Of a DNA stretch of 64,000 bases, positions 1 through 11,943 are shown in pieces; position 1 is the stretch's first letter; every line of letters begins with the position of its first letter. This stretch comes from Lactuca virosa (lineage: Eukaryota; Streptophyta; Magnoliopsida; Asterales; Asteraceae). The notes below the pieces were generated by a model. That model saw nothing but the letters and a program-made list of their open reading frames with translations, was not told the DNA's origin and did no database searches. A program made the translations under genes and the position numbers. The stretch is taken from assembly GCA_928212115.1 (NCBI GenBank), contig CAKMRJ010004445.1, positions 1,567,684 through 1,631,683 of the forward strand. Reading direction: 5' to 3'.

Positions 1-1
1 C

Positions 2-1309
2 AAGGAGGTTGAAAACTACACTGATGAGGAGTTTGAGAAAATAGAAGAGCAAGAAAGAGCTTTAGCCACTTTAACCATGGCATTATCTCCTGATATTGCT
101 CAAGGTTTTCGTGAGTACACTTCAGCTAAAGATCTATGGGAAGCCCTAATTGAAGTTTATGAGGGCAATGAGGATATGAAGGAGAGTCGCCAGGACATGT
201 TGAGACAAAAGTTCAACATGTTCAACTACATTCCAGGAGAGACTCTTGAGGCTCAATTGGAGAGGTTTACAACTCTCACAACGGATATGAACATATCTGG
301 GATTTACTTGACCTAGTCAGAAATCAACAAAAAACTTCTCAATGCTCTTCCCAGATCATGGGATATGAATGTTGCTGTGATCAAGAAGACTAAGGATCTA
401 AACCGCCTCACTCTTGCTGAAACCATGGCAATCATCAAATCTTGTGATATTGATGACAAACAGAGAGAGATCAATCACGTGAGCTCATACTCTACTACAA
501 ATCTTGGGATCTCATCCAACAATGCTCTTTCCTCAATCATGTCCTCTTCAGGTCAAGGGTTTACTGCTAAACCACCTCAAATTTAGACCTTCGCTGCTGC
601 ATCACCTATTCCTCATCCTCAGAATCAACCATTTATCTCCCTACAAGTTGTTCCTTCCCCAACTGTACCTACTGTAGCCTCTTCCTCAAACCCTAAGGAT
701 ACTGATGAAAATATGGCTCTAGCTACTGGGCTTGTTAACTACTATAATGCTTTTGTAGCTGGAGAGCTTCCAACTCAGCTGTCATTTACTGACCTGGACC
801 AGATTCATCCTGAAGACGTAGAAGAGATGGACATCACGTGGCAGATTGCTATGGCTGTTTTCAGGGCCAAGCAGTTTGCTAAGAAGACTGGGAAGAGCAA
901 TTAGGGCATGAATGCTGACAAGAAGGTGGGATTCAACAAGAGCACGCTGAGATGTTTCAACTGCCACGAGCCGGGTCACTTTGCTCGTGAATGTCCTAAA
1001 CCAGATCACAGGGTCAACAACAACAGAATGATGGTAGCAGTGGGAAACAACCGTGCAGGTGCTGCAGCTAATGGTGAGACCGCTATGGTCGCTCAGTTTT
1101 TTGACTGGGAGGACCAGATTCAGGCTTTGAACATTTCAGGGCCAGAAAATGCTCACCTTGCTCAGATCGATGATGCCTCATTAACGACTGATGAAGCTGA
1201 TCCCGAGGCAGAAATGATGGAGCTGCAGTTTGCTTTCATGGCGTCTACTTCTTCTGAGCCCAAGAGAAGCGAGGTAACCCTACCATCATGTTCTTATGCA
1301 TGTAAATAA
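2..1309 (+). pseudogene. gag: H gag core: copia UBN2-type Gag with CCHC zinc knuckle
   Basis: Gag forms the virus-like particle and binds the element RNA. One frame runs from the window edge to 1309, interrupted by TAG at 314-316, TAG at 584-586 and TAG at 902-904. The first part, around 77-460, has the typical copia Gag pattern (a LWEAL motif, then a helix-rich region with LPRSWD). A CX2CX4HX4C knuckle (CFNCHEPGHFAREC) lies at about 956-997. The start codon lies before the window. The stops show the gene is inactive. The assignment to copia gag is firm because protease and pol of the same element follow. Confidence 0.8.
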
Positions 1310-2723
1310 TATGTTAAAGTTCTTCGTGATGAAGTCTAATTATTGTGTAGAGAAGTAGAGGACCTTAGATATGAGGGTTACCAACTTAGGAAAGGACAGA
1401 AGCCTCTTAAAGTCCAATTAGAAGCTAAGATAAACGATTTTAGAAGAATCCAGGCATAGTACAGTGAGAAATGTGAACTGTACAATTAGGTTAAAAGACA
1501 AAATGATGCGCTAACTGCCGAGCTTGATACATTAAAGGAAAGGTTTAATTCTGCAAACATTGCTTTTAAAAAATTTGATGGATCAAGCGAGGTAGTTGCC
1601 ACCATGATTGATCACTGCATGGATTTTAAACGAAATCAGTCTAAGGGTTTAGGATATGATAGCATGCCTCCTCCATATAATCATACCTATCAGTATCAAC
1701 CCTTGTCCAAAGATGAGATTGCCAATGAATCTTTTATGGTTTATGGCAATCCATTTGGCTTCGTTTCAGGAGGATTTATAAATGTTGAAAGTACTGACGC
1801 TTCTTCTTCCTCTGCAGATCATCCTTTAGATCAGGCAAAGCATGGAGTTGGTGTTTCTGTTTCTATTCCTATTTCTGATGTTTCTATTCCTATTTGTGAT
1901 TTTGATGTTAAGACTGATAGTATTTTGTGTGATGTTCCTATTTCTGATTCTGTTGAATTCAATTTCTTTGATATGTTTGATGAACTTTTTGGTAATTCTG
2001 ATGCTGGCAATTCTCATGAAAAATCATCAATTCCACATGTCATACCTTCTGAGGCCACATGTCATACCTTCTGAGGCACCCTCACTTATATCACAATCTG
2101 TCTCTCATGTATGCTCCTCTGAGAAAAGTAAGAGTGTCCATCAAGAAAATAAATCTGATAAATGTAGCACAAGTTCAAATAATAAACAGACTTGTTTTAA
2201 TTGTGGCGTTGGTGGTCACATAGCTAGGAATTGCCATAACAGGATCTTTGTGAACTATCTGTCACCAAGAGGAGAGAACGAATCTCGGGGAAGGTCTTTA
2301 ATTAGAAAATCTTCAAGAAATTGTTCTCGAATTGATGATTGGAAAGGTGACCGAAGTAGAAAAAGAGCTGTTTTTCAAAAGAATAAAAAGGTTTTTATCA
2401 ACAAAACTCAAAAGAGCTTGCCAAAAACGAACAAGGCTCTGCCAAGATCGGTTTCGTCAAAAAGCAATTCTAGATCTTCAACCACTTCTGGTAGAACATC
2501 CAGAAGCTTTGTGCAAACTCCTAAGAAATCTATTTCAAAACCACAAGAGAATGTTGTAAAACCTAAACTTCAATGGAAGCCTAAATCACTTTCTAATCCA
2601 TCTTTGCCACCCTCTGAAGTAATTAGGAATGAGGATCCTAGTTTTAAATCTTTAAATGTTAATTCAGAGAAAGTAAAAAGGAAACCCAGGACTGTAATGA
2701 CCTGGGTTCCTAAATCTAAATGA
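1310..2723 (+). pseudogene. H gag C-terminal extension: coiled coil, Ser-rich linker, second zinc knuckle
   Basis: The gag frame continues past 1309 with stops near 1337, 1457 and 1487. The stretch at about 1340-1590 reads as a charged, heptad-like coiled coil. A Ser/Asp-rich linker (1604-2074) follows. After a 22-bp duplication the frame shifts and continues through a second CCHC knuckle (CFNCGVGGHIARNC, about 2194-2235) and a basic, Ser/Lys-rich tail ending in TWVPKSK at 2720. Two knuckles separated by a coiled coil is a larger Gag than the single-knuckle Tnt1 type. The last stop TGA overlaps the ATG of the protease frame (ATGA, 2720-2723), so pol is in the -1 frame. Confidence 0.7.
2033..2076 (+). 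repeat. 22-bp perfect tandem duplication causing a gag frameshift
   Basis: The 22 bases at 2033-2054 are repeated exactly at 2055-2076. Because 22 is not a multiple of three, the frame open upstream closes at 2074 and the frame with the second zinc knuckle is the one open downstream. One copy fewer would put both in the same frame, so this duplication is the frameshift lesion. Confidence 0.9.
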
Positions 2724-4000
2724 TTCCGCTCATTTTGCAGGGACAGTTGCGGAGGAATGTCGTTCGTCCCTGGTACGTCGACAGTGGCTGCTCCCGGCAT
2801 ATGACTGGAGACATATCCCAATTGAGCGAAATTCAATCCTTTAATGGGGGGTATGTTTCCTTTGCGGGCGGAGATGGAGGAAAGATCACACAAAGAGGAA
2901 CTTTTACAAATGGAGTGTTAAGCTTGGAGAATGTCAACTTTGCTCCCGAGTTAAAGCACAGCTTGTTGAGCGTTTCCCAAATTTGCGACAAAGGCTACTC
3001 CACCTACTTTACCGACAAGGAATGTATGATCTTAAAGCCAGGCATTGTCATCCCGGAAGAATGGATCCTCGTCAAATCTAAGCGGGATGGGAATGCTTAC
3101 ATTATTGACATGAACACCAATCTCCCTGAACAAGTCACTTGCCTCTTCTCAAAAGTCGCCGAACAAAACGCAATGCTGTGGCACCGAAGGCTCGGTCATG
3201 CTAACGCGAAAAACTTGAATCGTCTTGCCAAGAATGAGATGGTCCGAGGCCTACTCGTCAGAGACTTTATTACATTTGAAAAGTGCGTTTCCTGTGCTCA
3301 AGGCAAACACCATCGGAAACCACACCTGCCCAAGCATGTCAACTCAATAAGTCAAGTGCTCCAATTGTTACACATGGACCTATTTGGTCCGGTCAACGTC
3401 CGGAGCATCAACAGAAGCTAATACTGCCTCGTTGTGATCGACGATTTCTCTCGGTTTACGTGGGTTTTCTTCTTATCCAACAAAGCGTAGGTTGCTGACC
3501 TGATAAAGAAGTTCATGGTGATGATTGAGAAACAGACCAACAATCAAGTGAAAGCGCTTCGTACTGACAATGGAACTGAGTTCAAAAATTCGGTTCTTGA
3601 CCATTTTTGCGTAGAAAAGGGGATAGTGTGTCAATATAGCTCTGCTCACACGCCTCAACAGAATGGTGTCACTGAAAGGAGAAATAGAACATTGAAAGAC
3701 ACCGCAAGGACGATGGTTTGTGATTCCAAACTACCTGTTTTCTTCTGGGCTGAGGCGATTAATACTGCTTGCTACGTGCAGAATCGTGTTCTAATCAACA
3801 AAGCACAGATGAAGACACCGTATGAAATTCTCTCTGGACACAAGCCCTCTGTCAGCCATTTCCGTGTATTTGGCTGCCCCTGCACCCTTCTTCATTTGGA
3901 ATCCAACCCTAAATTCCATGCCAAAGCTGATGATTGTTACTTTGTAGGGTATGTTGCAGACACAGCGTATAGGGTTACAACAAGAAGACTAAGCAGATAG
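2720..4000 (+). pseudogene. pol: H protease and integrase
   Basis: The frame opens with an aspartic protease whose active site is DSG (codons 2780-2788, in WYVDSGCSRHMTGD). The GAG-pre-integrase zinc region follows (WHRRLGH near 3180, then CVSCAQGKHH near 3286). The integrase core has D in HMDLFGP (near 3372), D in RTDNGTEF (near 3560) and E in NGVTERRNR (near 3665), so the DDE triad is visible. The frame is broken by TAA at 3419, TAG near 3487 and a 1-bp deletion near 3975. After the deletion the sequence continues in another frame to a C-terminal integrase part. Protease would process the polyprotein and integrase would insert the cDNA. Confidence 0.85.
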
Positions 4001-6190
4001 TCGAATCCTATGACATACGCTGGCTGGAGGAGAATGAAACAGACGCTCGAGTGGGTTCTGACTGGTTATTTGATTACACACCGCTTTTCAAATCTTTAAA
4101 TGTGTCTTCAAATAGTTCAAGTGGATCCTCTTTTGGTTCGAAGATCGTGTATGAAGACGAAGACGAAGAAGTTGTCTACAGACCTCCAACGGTTGAGGGG
4201 GAGTCCTCTGCTCCATCTGGGGAGGAGTCCTCTGCTCCACCTGAGGGGGAGCCATCTGATCAACATAATAGTCCAGAGTATAAAGTTCAAGATGGAACTC
4301 CTAATACTGATGCTACACCTCTTACACCCGCTGAAAGAGAGTTCATCTCCAGACACGCTTCCGCTGTCAATCCAACGTTTATGGAACTCCTCTTTCCCGA
4401 AGAAATCGCAAATGAGTTTGTAGCAGATTCATATAATGTGAATCAATCAGTAAATGATGGAAGTTTCAATATTCACACTCTTCCTGTTTCTATCAATGAT
4501 ATCAGCCAAGACATTCCCTCACGTATTCAATGGAATCATCCGATCGATAACGTCATTGGCCAGCTGGGAGATGGAGTTAAAACCAGAAGTCAGAGTGGAG
4601 ACGTTAATGCATGTCTTTACTCTTTCTTTATATCTCAAATGGAGCCGAAGAATGTTGACATGGCTTTGAATGATCCCAGCTGGGTGGATGCAATGCATGA
4701 AGAGCTGAATCAGTTTGAAAAGCTCGGGGTTTGGAAGTTGGTTGACTTACCGAAGGGCAAAAGGGCTCTTGACACGCGTTGGGTCTATCATAATAAGCAA
4801 GATGATTCGGGTGTGATCGTGCGAAATAAAGCAAGGCTGGTGGTTCGCGGGTTTCGACAAATTGAGGGTCTTGACTATACTGAGGTATTTGCTCCCGTGG
4901 CTCGGTTGGAGACTATTCGCATCTTTCTCGCATATGCTTCCTACATGAATTTCATGGTCTACCAAATGGATGTCAAGACTGCCTTCTTGTATGGCAAAAT
5001 GAAGGAAGAAATTTATGTTGATCAACCCCCTGGGTTTGTTGACTCAAAGTTCCCTAATCGTGTCTACAAGTTGGACCAAGCATTGTATGGGTTACATCAA
5101 GCTCCTTGAGCATGGTATGCGACTCTAACAAAACATTTGCTCGAGCATGGATACTCTCGCGGCACCATTGATCAAACTTTGTTTATCAAGCATGTGGGTA
5201 ATGATCAGATACTACTTCAAATCTATGTTGACGACATTATCTTCGGGTCAACCTGTCCACAGCTTTGCAAGGAATTTGAAGGTGTGATGAAGAAAAGGTT
5301 TGAGATGAGTTCTCTTGGGGAGATGACCATGTTTCTGGGGCTTCAGGTCAAACAATCTTCTACCGGAATCCTAATTCACCAAGCAAAGTATGTGGATGAT
5401 ATGCTGGAGAAGTTCGGGTTCCAAGACGCGAAACCTGTTCTTACACCCATGGCGGAGAGACCTTTACTGACTCCTGATCTTGAAGGCGAATCCATAGATC
5501 AGACGTATTATCGATCAATGATCGGATCACTTATGTATCTAACTGCCAGCCGCCCAGATGTAATGTTTGCGGTCTGTCAATGCACACGCTACCAGGCCAA
5601 TCCTAAACTCTCTCATCTAATTGCTGTTAAATGGATTTTTCGGTATCTCAAAGGTTGCCCAAAACTGGGACTTTGGTATCCGAAGAATCCCGAATTTGAC
5701 CTTTATGCTTTTGCAGACAGCAACTATGGCGGGTGTGAGCTTGATAGAAAATCGACTTCAGGAGGATGCCAGTATCTTGGAGATAGACTGGTCTCATGGC
5801 AGTGCAAGAAGCAGCATACGGTCTCAACCTCAATAGCAGAACCGGAATATGTAGCTGCGTCTGCCTGTTGTTCTCAAGTCATATGGATCCAACATCAGCT
5901 GTTGGACTACGGTTTTGAATTATCTAGAAACCCCAATTTTTTGTGATAATGAGGCTGCTATTCAAATCGCTAAAAATCCTGTCCAACATTCCAAAACCAA
6001 GCACATTGACATCAAAATTCATTTTATTAGAGATTGCTATGAGCGTTCACTCATTAGGCTAGAACATGTTTACACTGATAATAATGTAGCGGACTTGTTC
6101 ACAAAGCCTTTTCACAAAGCTCGATTCGATGTGCTTGTGGGATTTTTAAAAATGATTCGTTTTGACGATTGTTTTTTAGGTTTTTCTTAG
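3977..6190 (+). pseudogene. pol: H reverse transcriptase and RNase H
   Basis: An acidic, Ser/Pro-rich integrase tail (4051-4620) leads into copia RT. Its marks are WVDAMHEEL near 4681, QMDVKTAFL near 4965 and the catalytic YVDD at 5224-5235. The RNase H domain has ADSNYGG near 5713, DRKSTSGG near 5740 and AEPEYVAA near 5835; the usual Ala before the catalytic-region Glu is Pro here. Lesions are TGA at 5107-5109 where Arg is expected, and an apparent extra A near 5928 that shifts RNase H into the frame ending at 6190. The enzyme pair would copy element RNA into DNA in the particle. Confidence 0.85.
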
Positions 6191-6720
6191 TTTAAATTTG
6201 AGCATTTCAGTCATTTCATTCTCTTCCATGTACAAATTTAGGGGAAGAAATAAACAAAAATCCAAAAACATTAAAAATTTCAGAAAAATCAAAAATATTG
6301 TCTCTAACAGTTTTGCTTGTTGATAAAAGACTGGGAAGTGATATTATCAAATGATAACAACCAATCTGAGTCTGCGTAACGTACCCAAAATTGAAGGGTC
6401 TTTACTCTGGGCTGATGCGTCGGTAGGCACGAAAGATTATAAATGGACTTGACTAGGCAGAGTTGAACTTAAGAAATTCTTAGACTTAACAAATCTTGAC
6501 CTAGTTAGATCCGTTTAGCCTGACAATACGATGCTTGGATAGGTTGAGCAGGGAGATATATATGGGATTCGACTCGTGACATTAAATGAACCCGTACTTG
6601 GAACCATGGATTAACTTCTCCTCGATGTGCGGATTCTGTCCTTAATACCGGTATTGATGGGGTGACTGGTGAATTCCGATAAGTTAGGTCTGTAGAAGAT
6701 TATTTTCTTTCTCTCTATCT

Positions 6721-6878
6721 GTTAGTCATATGTTGCCTCCTCTGCGTGATTGAAATACATCCGACCTGGACTGCAACACATGGAATTCTATTTCTATGCA
6801 TCTTCTATCTATGCAATTCTTCCTGCCTGTTAGCCATATGCTGTCTCCTTTGCGTGATTGAAATACATCCGACCTGGT
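6721..6878 (+). repeat. Imperfect direct repeat, two ~50-bp copies
   Basis: The segments 6721-6770 and 6829-6878 match with a few changes (both contain GTGATTGAAATACATCCGAC). The repeat period is about 108 bp. Confidence 0.75.
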
Positions 6879-7369
6879 ACACAAATATGCACCATTCTAT
6901 TCTCAATCAAAGCCAACTGTTAGTCAATTTTGACTCTCGATTGGAAGATCCGACTGCTCATTTAGCATGCATTCAAATCTATCTTCTCTCTCAGCTAATT
7001 CCTTAAGATGTATCTGGAGTTCTTGATTACTCATATCAGTAACAAATGTAGTCAAAACAATGTCTCGATTGTCTATAGATCTCGCTGCTCAATTAGGTGG
7101 ACAACAATATCCCTGGTCGTCGTCAGCTGAATGGTCCTTAAGATATAGTATCTAGGAACTTAAGCTCACCTATCTTGTAACAAATAGTAATGTCCAAAAT
7201 CTGTCACGATTTTTCGTGTTTAAGTAGACCACAATACTGGCGATCGACCAGATAAAGATGTGAAGATGAAAGGTACCGACAAGCGGATAAGGCTGTCTAA
7301 CAACTTTGATCCCAGTGTCACAAGATCTTGTTAGTAGTGTTGAAATAAATTTTGTTTGTTCAAAATTTA

Positions 7370-7565
7370 AATTTTCCTTTGTTTTATTTTATTTTTAATT
7401 TTTATTCAAATTTTATTTTACTTTTTATAATTGTCAAAGTTTATTTTTTAAATCCTTTAATTCTTAAATTTTAGAAATTAGTTTATTTTTAGTTTAATTT
7501 TAATTTTATTTTATTTTTATTTTTATTTTTATTTTTTATTTATTTTTATTTAAATAAATCCTCAA
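7370..7565. repeat. A/T-rich low-complexity tract
   Basis: The stretch is almost entirely runs of ATTTT and TTTTTA with very little G or C. No gene signal is visible. Confidence 0.8.
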
Positions 7566-7688
7566 GAGATTTATTCTTAAAATTTTTATCGGGATAAAGA
7601 CTGGGTTTTACACTATGTGGGAGTCTGGTTATTTCGAGGAAGTATAAAACAAAGATTTTACTTCCGTAAACCTTTTTCCACCTCCTCC

Positions 7689-7693
7689 TCTCC
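7689..7693. other. Left target-site duplication of element A
   Basis: TCTCC directly precedes the LTR terminus TGTCACA and matches 18711-18715 exactly. Confidence 0.9.
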
Positions 7694-10597
7694 TGTCACA
7701 CCCCCAAACCAAGGATGGCGGAAACGTCCGGGGGTGGAAGACTTCATGTATAGTATCATAACAACAATTGTAATAGTAATTCAAGCAAACACAACCAACA
7801 TATATATAATTGAAAAAATTACATCATTGTATGAATTACATGTTTACGAATCAATTACAGTATGTTGATAAAATACGAAATAGTAGACGCCTTAGCGTCC
7901 CATCCTCAAAAGCACTTGATTACCTGTTTAATGATTTCCTGAGAATACAAGTTGTTTAAAAAAAATGTCAACACAAAGATTGGTGAGTTCATAAGCTTTT
8001 CGTTTGTAAAAGTAGTATTTGTGTTAGAAAAATCCAATATTTTCCTTAATGTGTAAATGTAGTCTTAAAACCCAAAGACCGAAATGTACAAGTAATTTGT
8101 CATATTTATAGTAAAACAATGCAAGTTTAAATCGACATAAACTTGTTAAATTTTAATGAAGTCTCCGTAAATTCCAATGTTTGTTAATACTTTATGTGAG
8201 TTTATTATAACCATACTATGACCAAGGTTGCCTAAAACGACGTTCTTCAGGCGTCGGAAATGTTATGACATTTGTCACCCCAGACCTATCGGTCTAACTG
8301 TTGCATGCAGTTTAGGTGTGGGTTTGTCAAACCCAATATAGATCTATACACAAGTATCACGCTCTCCCTTAAGGAGACTCTGGTTACAATACAGGACTTA
8401 ATGGTAATTTGAAGTAAATGTCTCACAAAGTCATTAACGGAATTACGTGTTATGAAAACTTGGTACCGTATGGCCGTACCTTGCTTAATGAAAATACCCT
8501 TTGTATAAATGTACCCTTTTTAAATGTATGTGTTATGTAATGTATCATAAACTATACCTATTATAGTTAACAACCAAGGGTAGTACGTGGTAATGTATGC
8601 AAACTATATTCAAAATAGTTTATTTAATGTTTGAATGTATCGATTGTACTTTGATTATAATCACTTGTTATTCTTTATATTTTATATGACCAAATCCAGT
8701 TGTAAACTGATGTGTGTCTAAATATTAAGATAAAATGTCATATATTGCAGTAACATATAGTCACATAAAGATATACACCTTGCTCAACATGTTACAAGGT
8801 GAAATGAAATTAACAGCAACTTACCGTTCTTAGAAAATTTATAGAAAAATCATCACAGCTCTAAATCCAAATCCGCAAATTTTGAGAGTTTGGAATAAGA
8901 GTCTAGTTCTTTCGTAAATTTTATCATGATTTTTAGTGATCTCTAACAGAGGTGAAAATGTTCATAATCACAGACTGGTCTGGGTTTGCATCTGTAATGA
9001 CAGGCAGTTTTGTAAAAATCACCATTAATTGTAGAAAAATCATTTGGAGATGTGCAAGTAGTCATTTTAAAGCTAAGAGTTTGAGCTACTTGCACCTGAA
9101 ACAGCTTTGAAAACTAAAATATTTAAGTTGACCAAAACAGTCCGTGATTAACGTCCATCTTTTCTGATGCAATCTGTTAGAAAACGTTTAATTGTGTTCT
9201 TGATGATTTTACTTGTATTCCCTCCTTAAAACTTAAGAAAAACATGTAAATGTATGGGTATGAACTCACCTTATGTGGTTTCAGTAGATGAAAGTGAGAG
9301 AGAGGAAGTGTTCAACTCAAGAACACTAAGAAGATGTCTTGATGATTCGAGAATCTAACACCGAATAAGATGGAACTTGTGTAAGATATCAATGATTTGA
9401 GTAGAATGGAGTTTAATAATTATGTGAATGATGAAGATACTTACTAATTGAAGCAAGAAATCCCTGGAGAAAGCCTTGAAGTTCTTGAAGTTGAGAGAAA
9501 AGATGAGAGAATTTTGGAGAGTGTTCTTGGTTGCTAAGTGTAGAATGAAAGAGTTTTATGGAGAATGAGGAGAGAGGATCAATCCTCCAGCTCTTAGAAC
9601 GTGGGAAGAGCTGGAGATTGGCTGTAAAGGTCCACTAAGGAGACAAGGGGTAGTGGGAAAGAGTGGCTGATCATAGAGTGAGGTGGTAGTGGGTTGCTTT
9701 TGCCATAAATTAAGGAAAAGCAAATATTCCCTCAATAATTAGTTCAATCACCAATTCTTTTAATATATTTTATAAAAACCCTGGAGATTTATATATTTTG
9801 GGGCTTTAGTTTATAAAATAAAGTTTTGGGTGAAAATCCTACGTTAAAATAATGAAAAACGGAGTTAAAACGAAGTCGTAGTCGAAAAACCGGTAAAAAG
9901 GGTCTGTCTGCGAGGCTTCGCTTCGGACCTTCGGACGGACGGACTTCGGACACGGATGCGAGGCTTCGGACGGACCTTCGCTTCGGACGGACTTCGGACA
10001 CGGATGCGACCTTCGCTTCGGACAGGCCTTCGCTTCGGACGGGCGGACTTCGGACACGGGCTTCGGACCAGAGGCCTCGGATGCGAGGCTTCGGTCCAAA
10101 AGCTTTGGTTTCGGATCCTTAAAGCTATTTTACTCGTTTTTATCCAGTTTCAAGCGATTTTTTGACCCGGTTAAGGGTCGAGATGACCCAAATGATTACA
10201 AAAAGTTAAAGTAACTTTTGAGAGAGATTTGGGAGAGATTTGGGAGAGATTTCAATTAGAAAGAGATAGAGTGAAAACGATTTAGAGAGGTTTCGTTTGT
10301 GATTAATTTGAGTGTCCGGCTTCACAACGCAAGGTTCGTAAACCCCATTAAACCGTGTTTTAGTGTCTTACACAATCCCGATGATTGTGTAATAGTGTTT
10401 TATCCCTTTGGTTCGTTGTTTAGCACTTGTTAAGGCTAAGGAAAATCAAACACATGAACTTTCCAAATGATGATTTCTCATTAAAATAGCGAATTGTATA
10501 GTGATTACATAACGTAAACCCTAGCATACAAGGGTTATTGGGGTTGACCGGTTTGACTTGTTGACTTTGAATTGACCGAAATTTGACGGTTGTCACA
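7694..10597 (-). repeat. LTR of A (3' LTR in element sense), 2904 bp
   Basis: It pairs with 16014-18710. It keeps about 215 bp (about 9782-9997) of CTTCGGAC repeat-rich sequence missing from the other copy, and lacks a 22-bp segment that the other copy has near 17141-17162. No coding frame is expected in it. Confidence 0.95.
9905..10100. repeat. GC-rich array of CTTCGGAC-type short repeats in the A LTR
   Basis: Variants of CTTCGGACGG, CTTCGCTTCGGAC and GGACACGGATGCGA recur many times. The block is much richer in CpG than the surrounding AT-rich LTR. The partner LTR has only the last part (18123-18230), so repeat-mediated deletion is likely. Confidence 0.85.
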
Positions 10598-10611
10598 TCA
10601 TCCCCCCGTTA
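10598..10611 (-). other. Polypurine tract of A
   Basis: Read on the minus strand, a run ACGGGGGGATGA sits directly before the LTR terminus TGTGACA. This is the expected primer for plus-strand DNA synthesis. Confidence 0.85.
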
Positions 10612-10651
10612 GAAGGAATTTCGTCCCGAAATTTTCATTTTGACTGGGATT

Positions 10652-11943
10652 TCAAGAGTTTGGGAAGAGATGTGGATACTTTTGTTTCATCTGATCCTCG
10701 CGTTCCCAGGTGAACTCGGGTCCTCGTTTAGCGTTCCAACGTACCTTCACGATGGGAATACGACTTTGTTTCGTTCGTTTGATTTCCCGATCCATGATTT
10801 CGACTGGTTCCTCCACGAAGTGGAGATTTTCGTTAACTTTGATTTCGTTGAGTGGTATTACGAGTGTCTCATCAGACAAACACTTCTTTAGGTTTGACAC
10901 GTGAAACGTGGGATGTACTTTGTCGAGTTCCTGAGGTAATCGAAGTTTGTATGCTACTGGCCCAATCCTAGCAAGGATTTCGAATGGCCCGATGTACCTT
11001 GGATTTAGTTTCCCGCGTTTGCCGAATCGTATCATTCCTTTCCAAGGGGAAACTTTTAGTAGTACTCGATCACCCACCTGGAATTCCAAGGGTTTGCGTC
11101 ATTTGTCTGCGTAACTCTTTTGCCGATCGCGAGATGCTTTCAGTCTCTCTCGAATTTGAACGATCTTTTCTGTGGTTTCCCTTATGATTTCAGGGCCAGT
11201 GAGGGTGCTATTAGAGACTTGCCCTCTAGCTAGCTGTGTATCCCCCACCTCAGCCCAACACAGGGGTGATCTGCATTTGCGACCGTAAAGAGCTTCGAAT
11301 GGAGCGACTTTGATGCTAATATGATAGCTGTTATTGTAGGAGAATTCGATAAGCGGTAGATGGGTATCCCATGCTTTACCAAAGTCTATCACACAAGCTC
11401 TTAACATGTCTTCCAACGTTTGAATGGTTCGTTCGCTCTGTCCGTCGGTTTGTGGGTGGTAGGCCGTACTCATGTCAAGCCTAGTTCCCAATGATTTTTG
11501 TAGAGACTGCCAAAACCGTGAGGTAAATCTACTATCTCTATCGGAGATAATGGATATCGGCACACCATGGAGTCGTACAATCTCTCTGATGTACGTTCTA
11601 GTCAGCTTCTCCATCTTGTCGGTTTCTTTTATTGGTATAAAGTGTGCTGATTTGGTCAATCTGTCTACAATTACCCATATTGTGTCAAGACCGCCCGATG
11701 TCTTAGGCAGCTTGGTTATGAAGTCCATTGTTATTCGTTCCCACTTCCACTCAGGTATATCCGGCTGTTGTAATAGCCCGGATGGTTTCTGGTATTCGGT
11801 TTTGACCTTAGCGCAAGTCAGGCACTTGCTCACATAGGTAGCAATCTCAGCTTTCATGTTCGGCCACCAGTATAATTTCTTGAGGTCCAGATACATCTTA
11901 TCCGACCCGGGATGGATGGAGTATCGAGTCTTGTGTGCTTCAT
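10652..11943 (-). pseudogene. pol: A integrase (core and C-terminal part)
   Basis: In element sense this follows RNase H. It has the zinc-region cysteines (CLTCAKVK), the catalytic core (MDFITKLP; ISDRDSRF; QTDGQSERTIQ, so D, D, E are present) and a C-terminal domain ending in FTWEREDQM and a YPHLF tail, as in chromovirus-like gypsy integrases. A 1-bp deletion near 11943 separates it from the RNase H frame; the related element B reads ATGAATGA where A has ATGATGA. A TGA near 11096-11098 stands where B has a CGA codon, consistent with C-to-T change at a CpG. Confidence 0.9.

Larger units (their letters stand above)
6191..7688 (+). other. H spacer after pol (left part), no gene
   Basis: This stretch lies between the end of pol and the insertion point of A; its continuation is 18716-19295. 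No open frame here resembles a known domain. It holds an imperfect duplication (6721-6878) and a T/A-rich tract (7370-7565). A purine run near 6240 resembles a polypurine tract, but no LTR start follows it. Confidence 0.6.

Noticed and set aside
6238..6250. Polypurine tract and LTR start right after H pol
   Set aside because: No TG...CA repeat begins there, and a better tract with an LTR lies at 22081-22092 after the accessory ORF.
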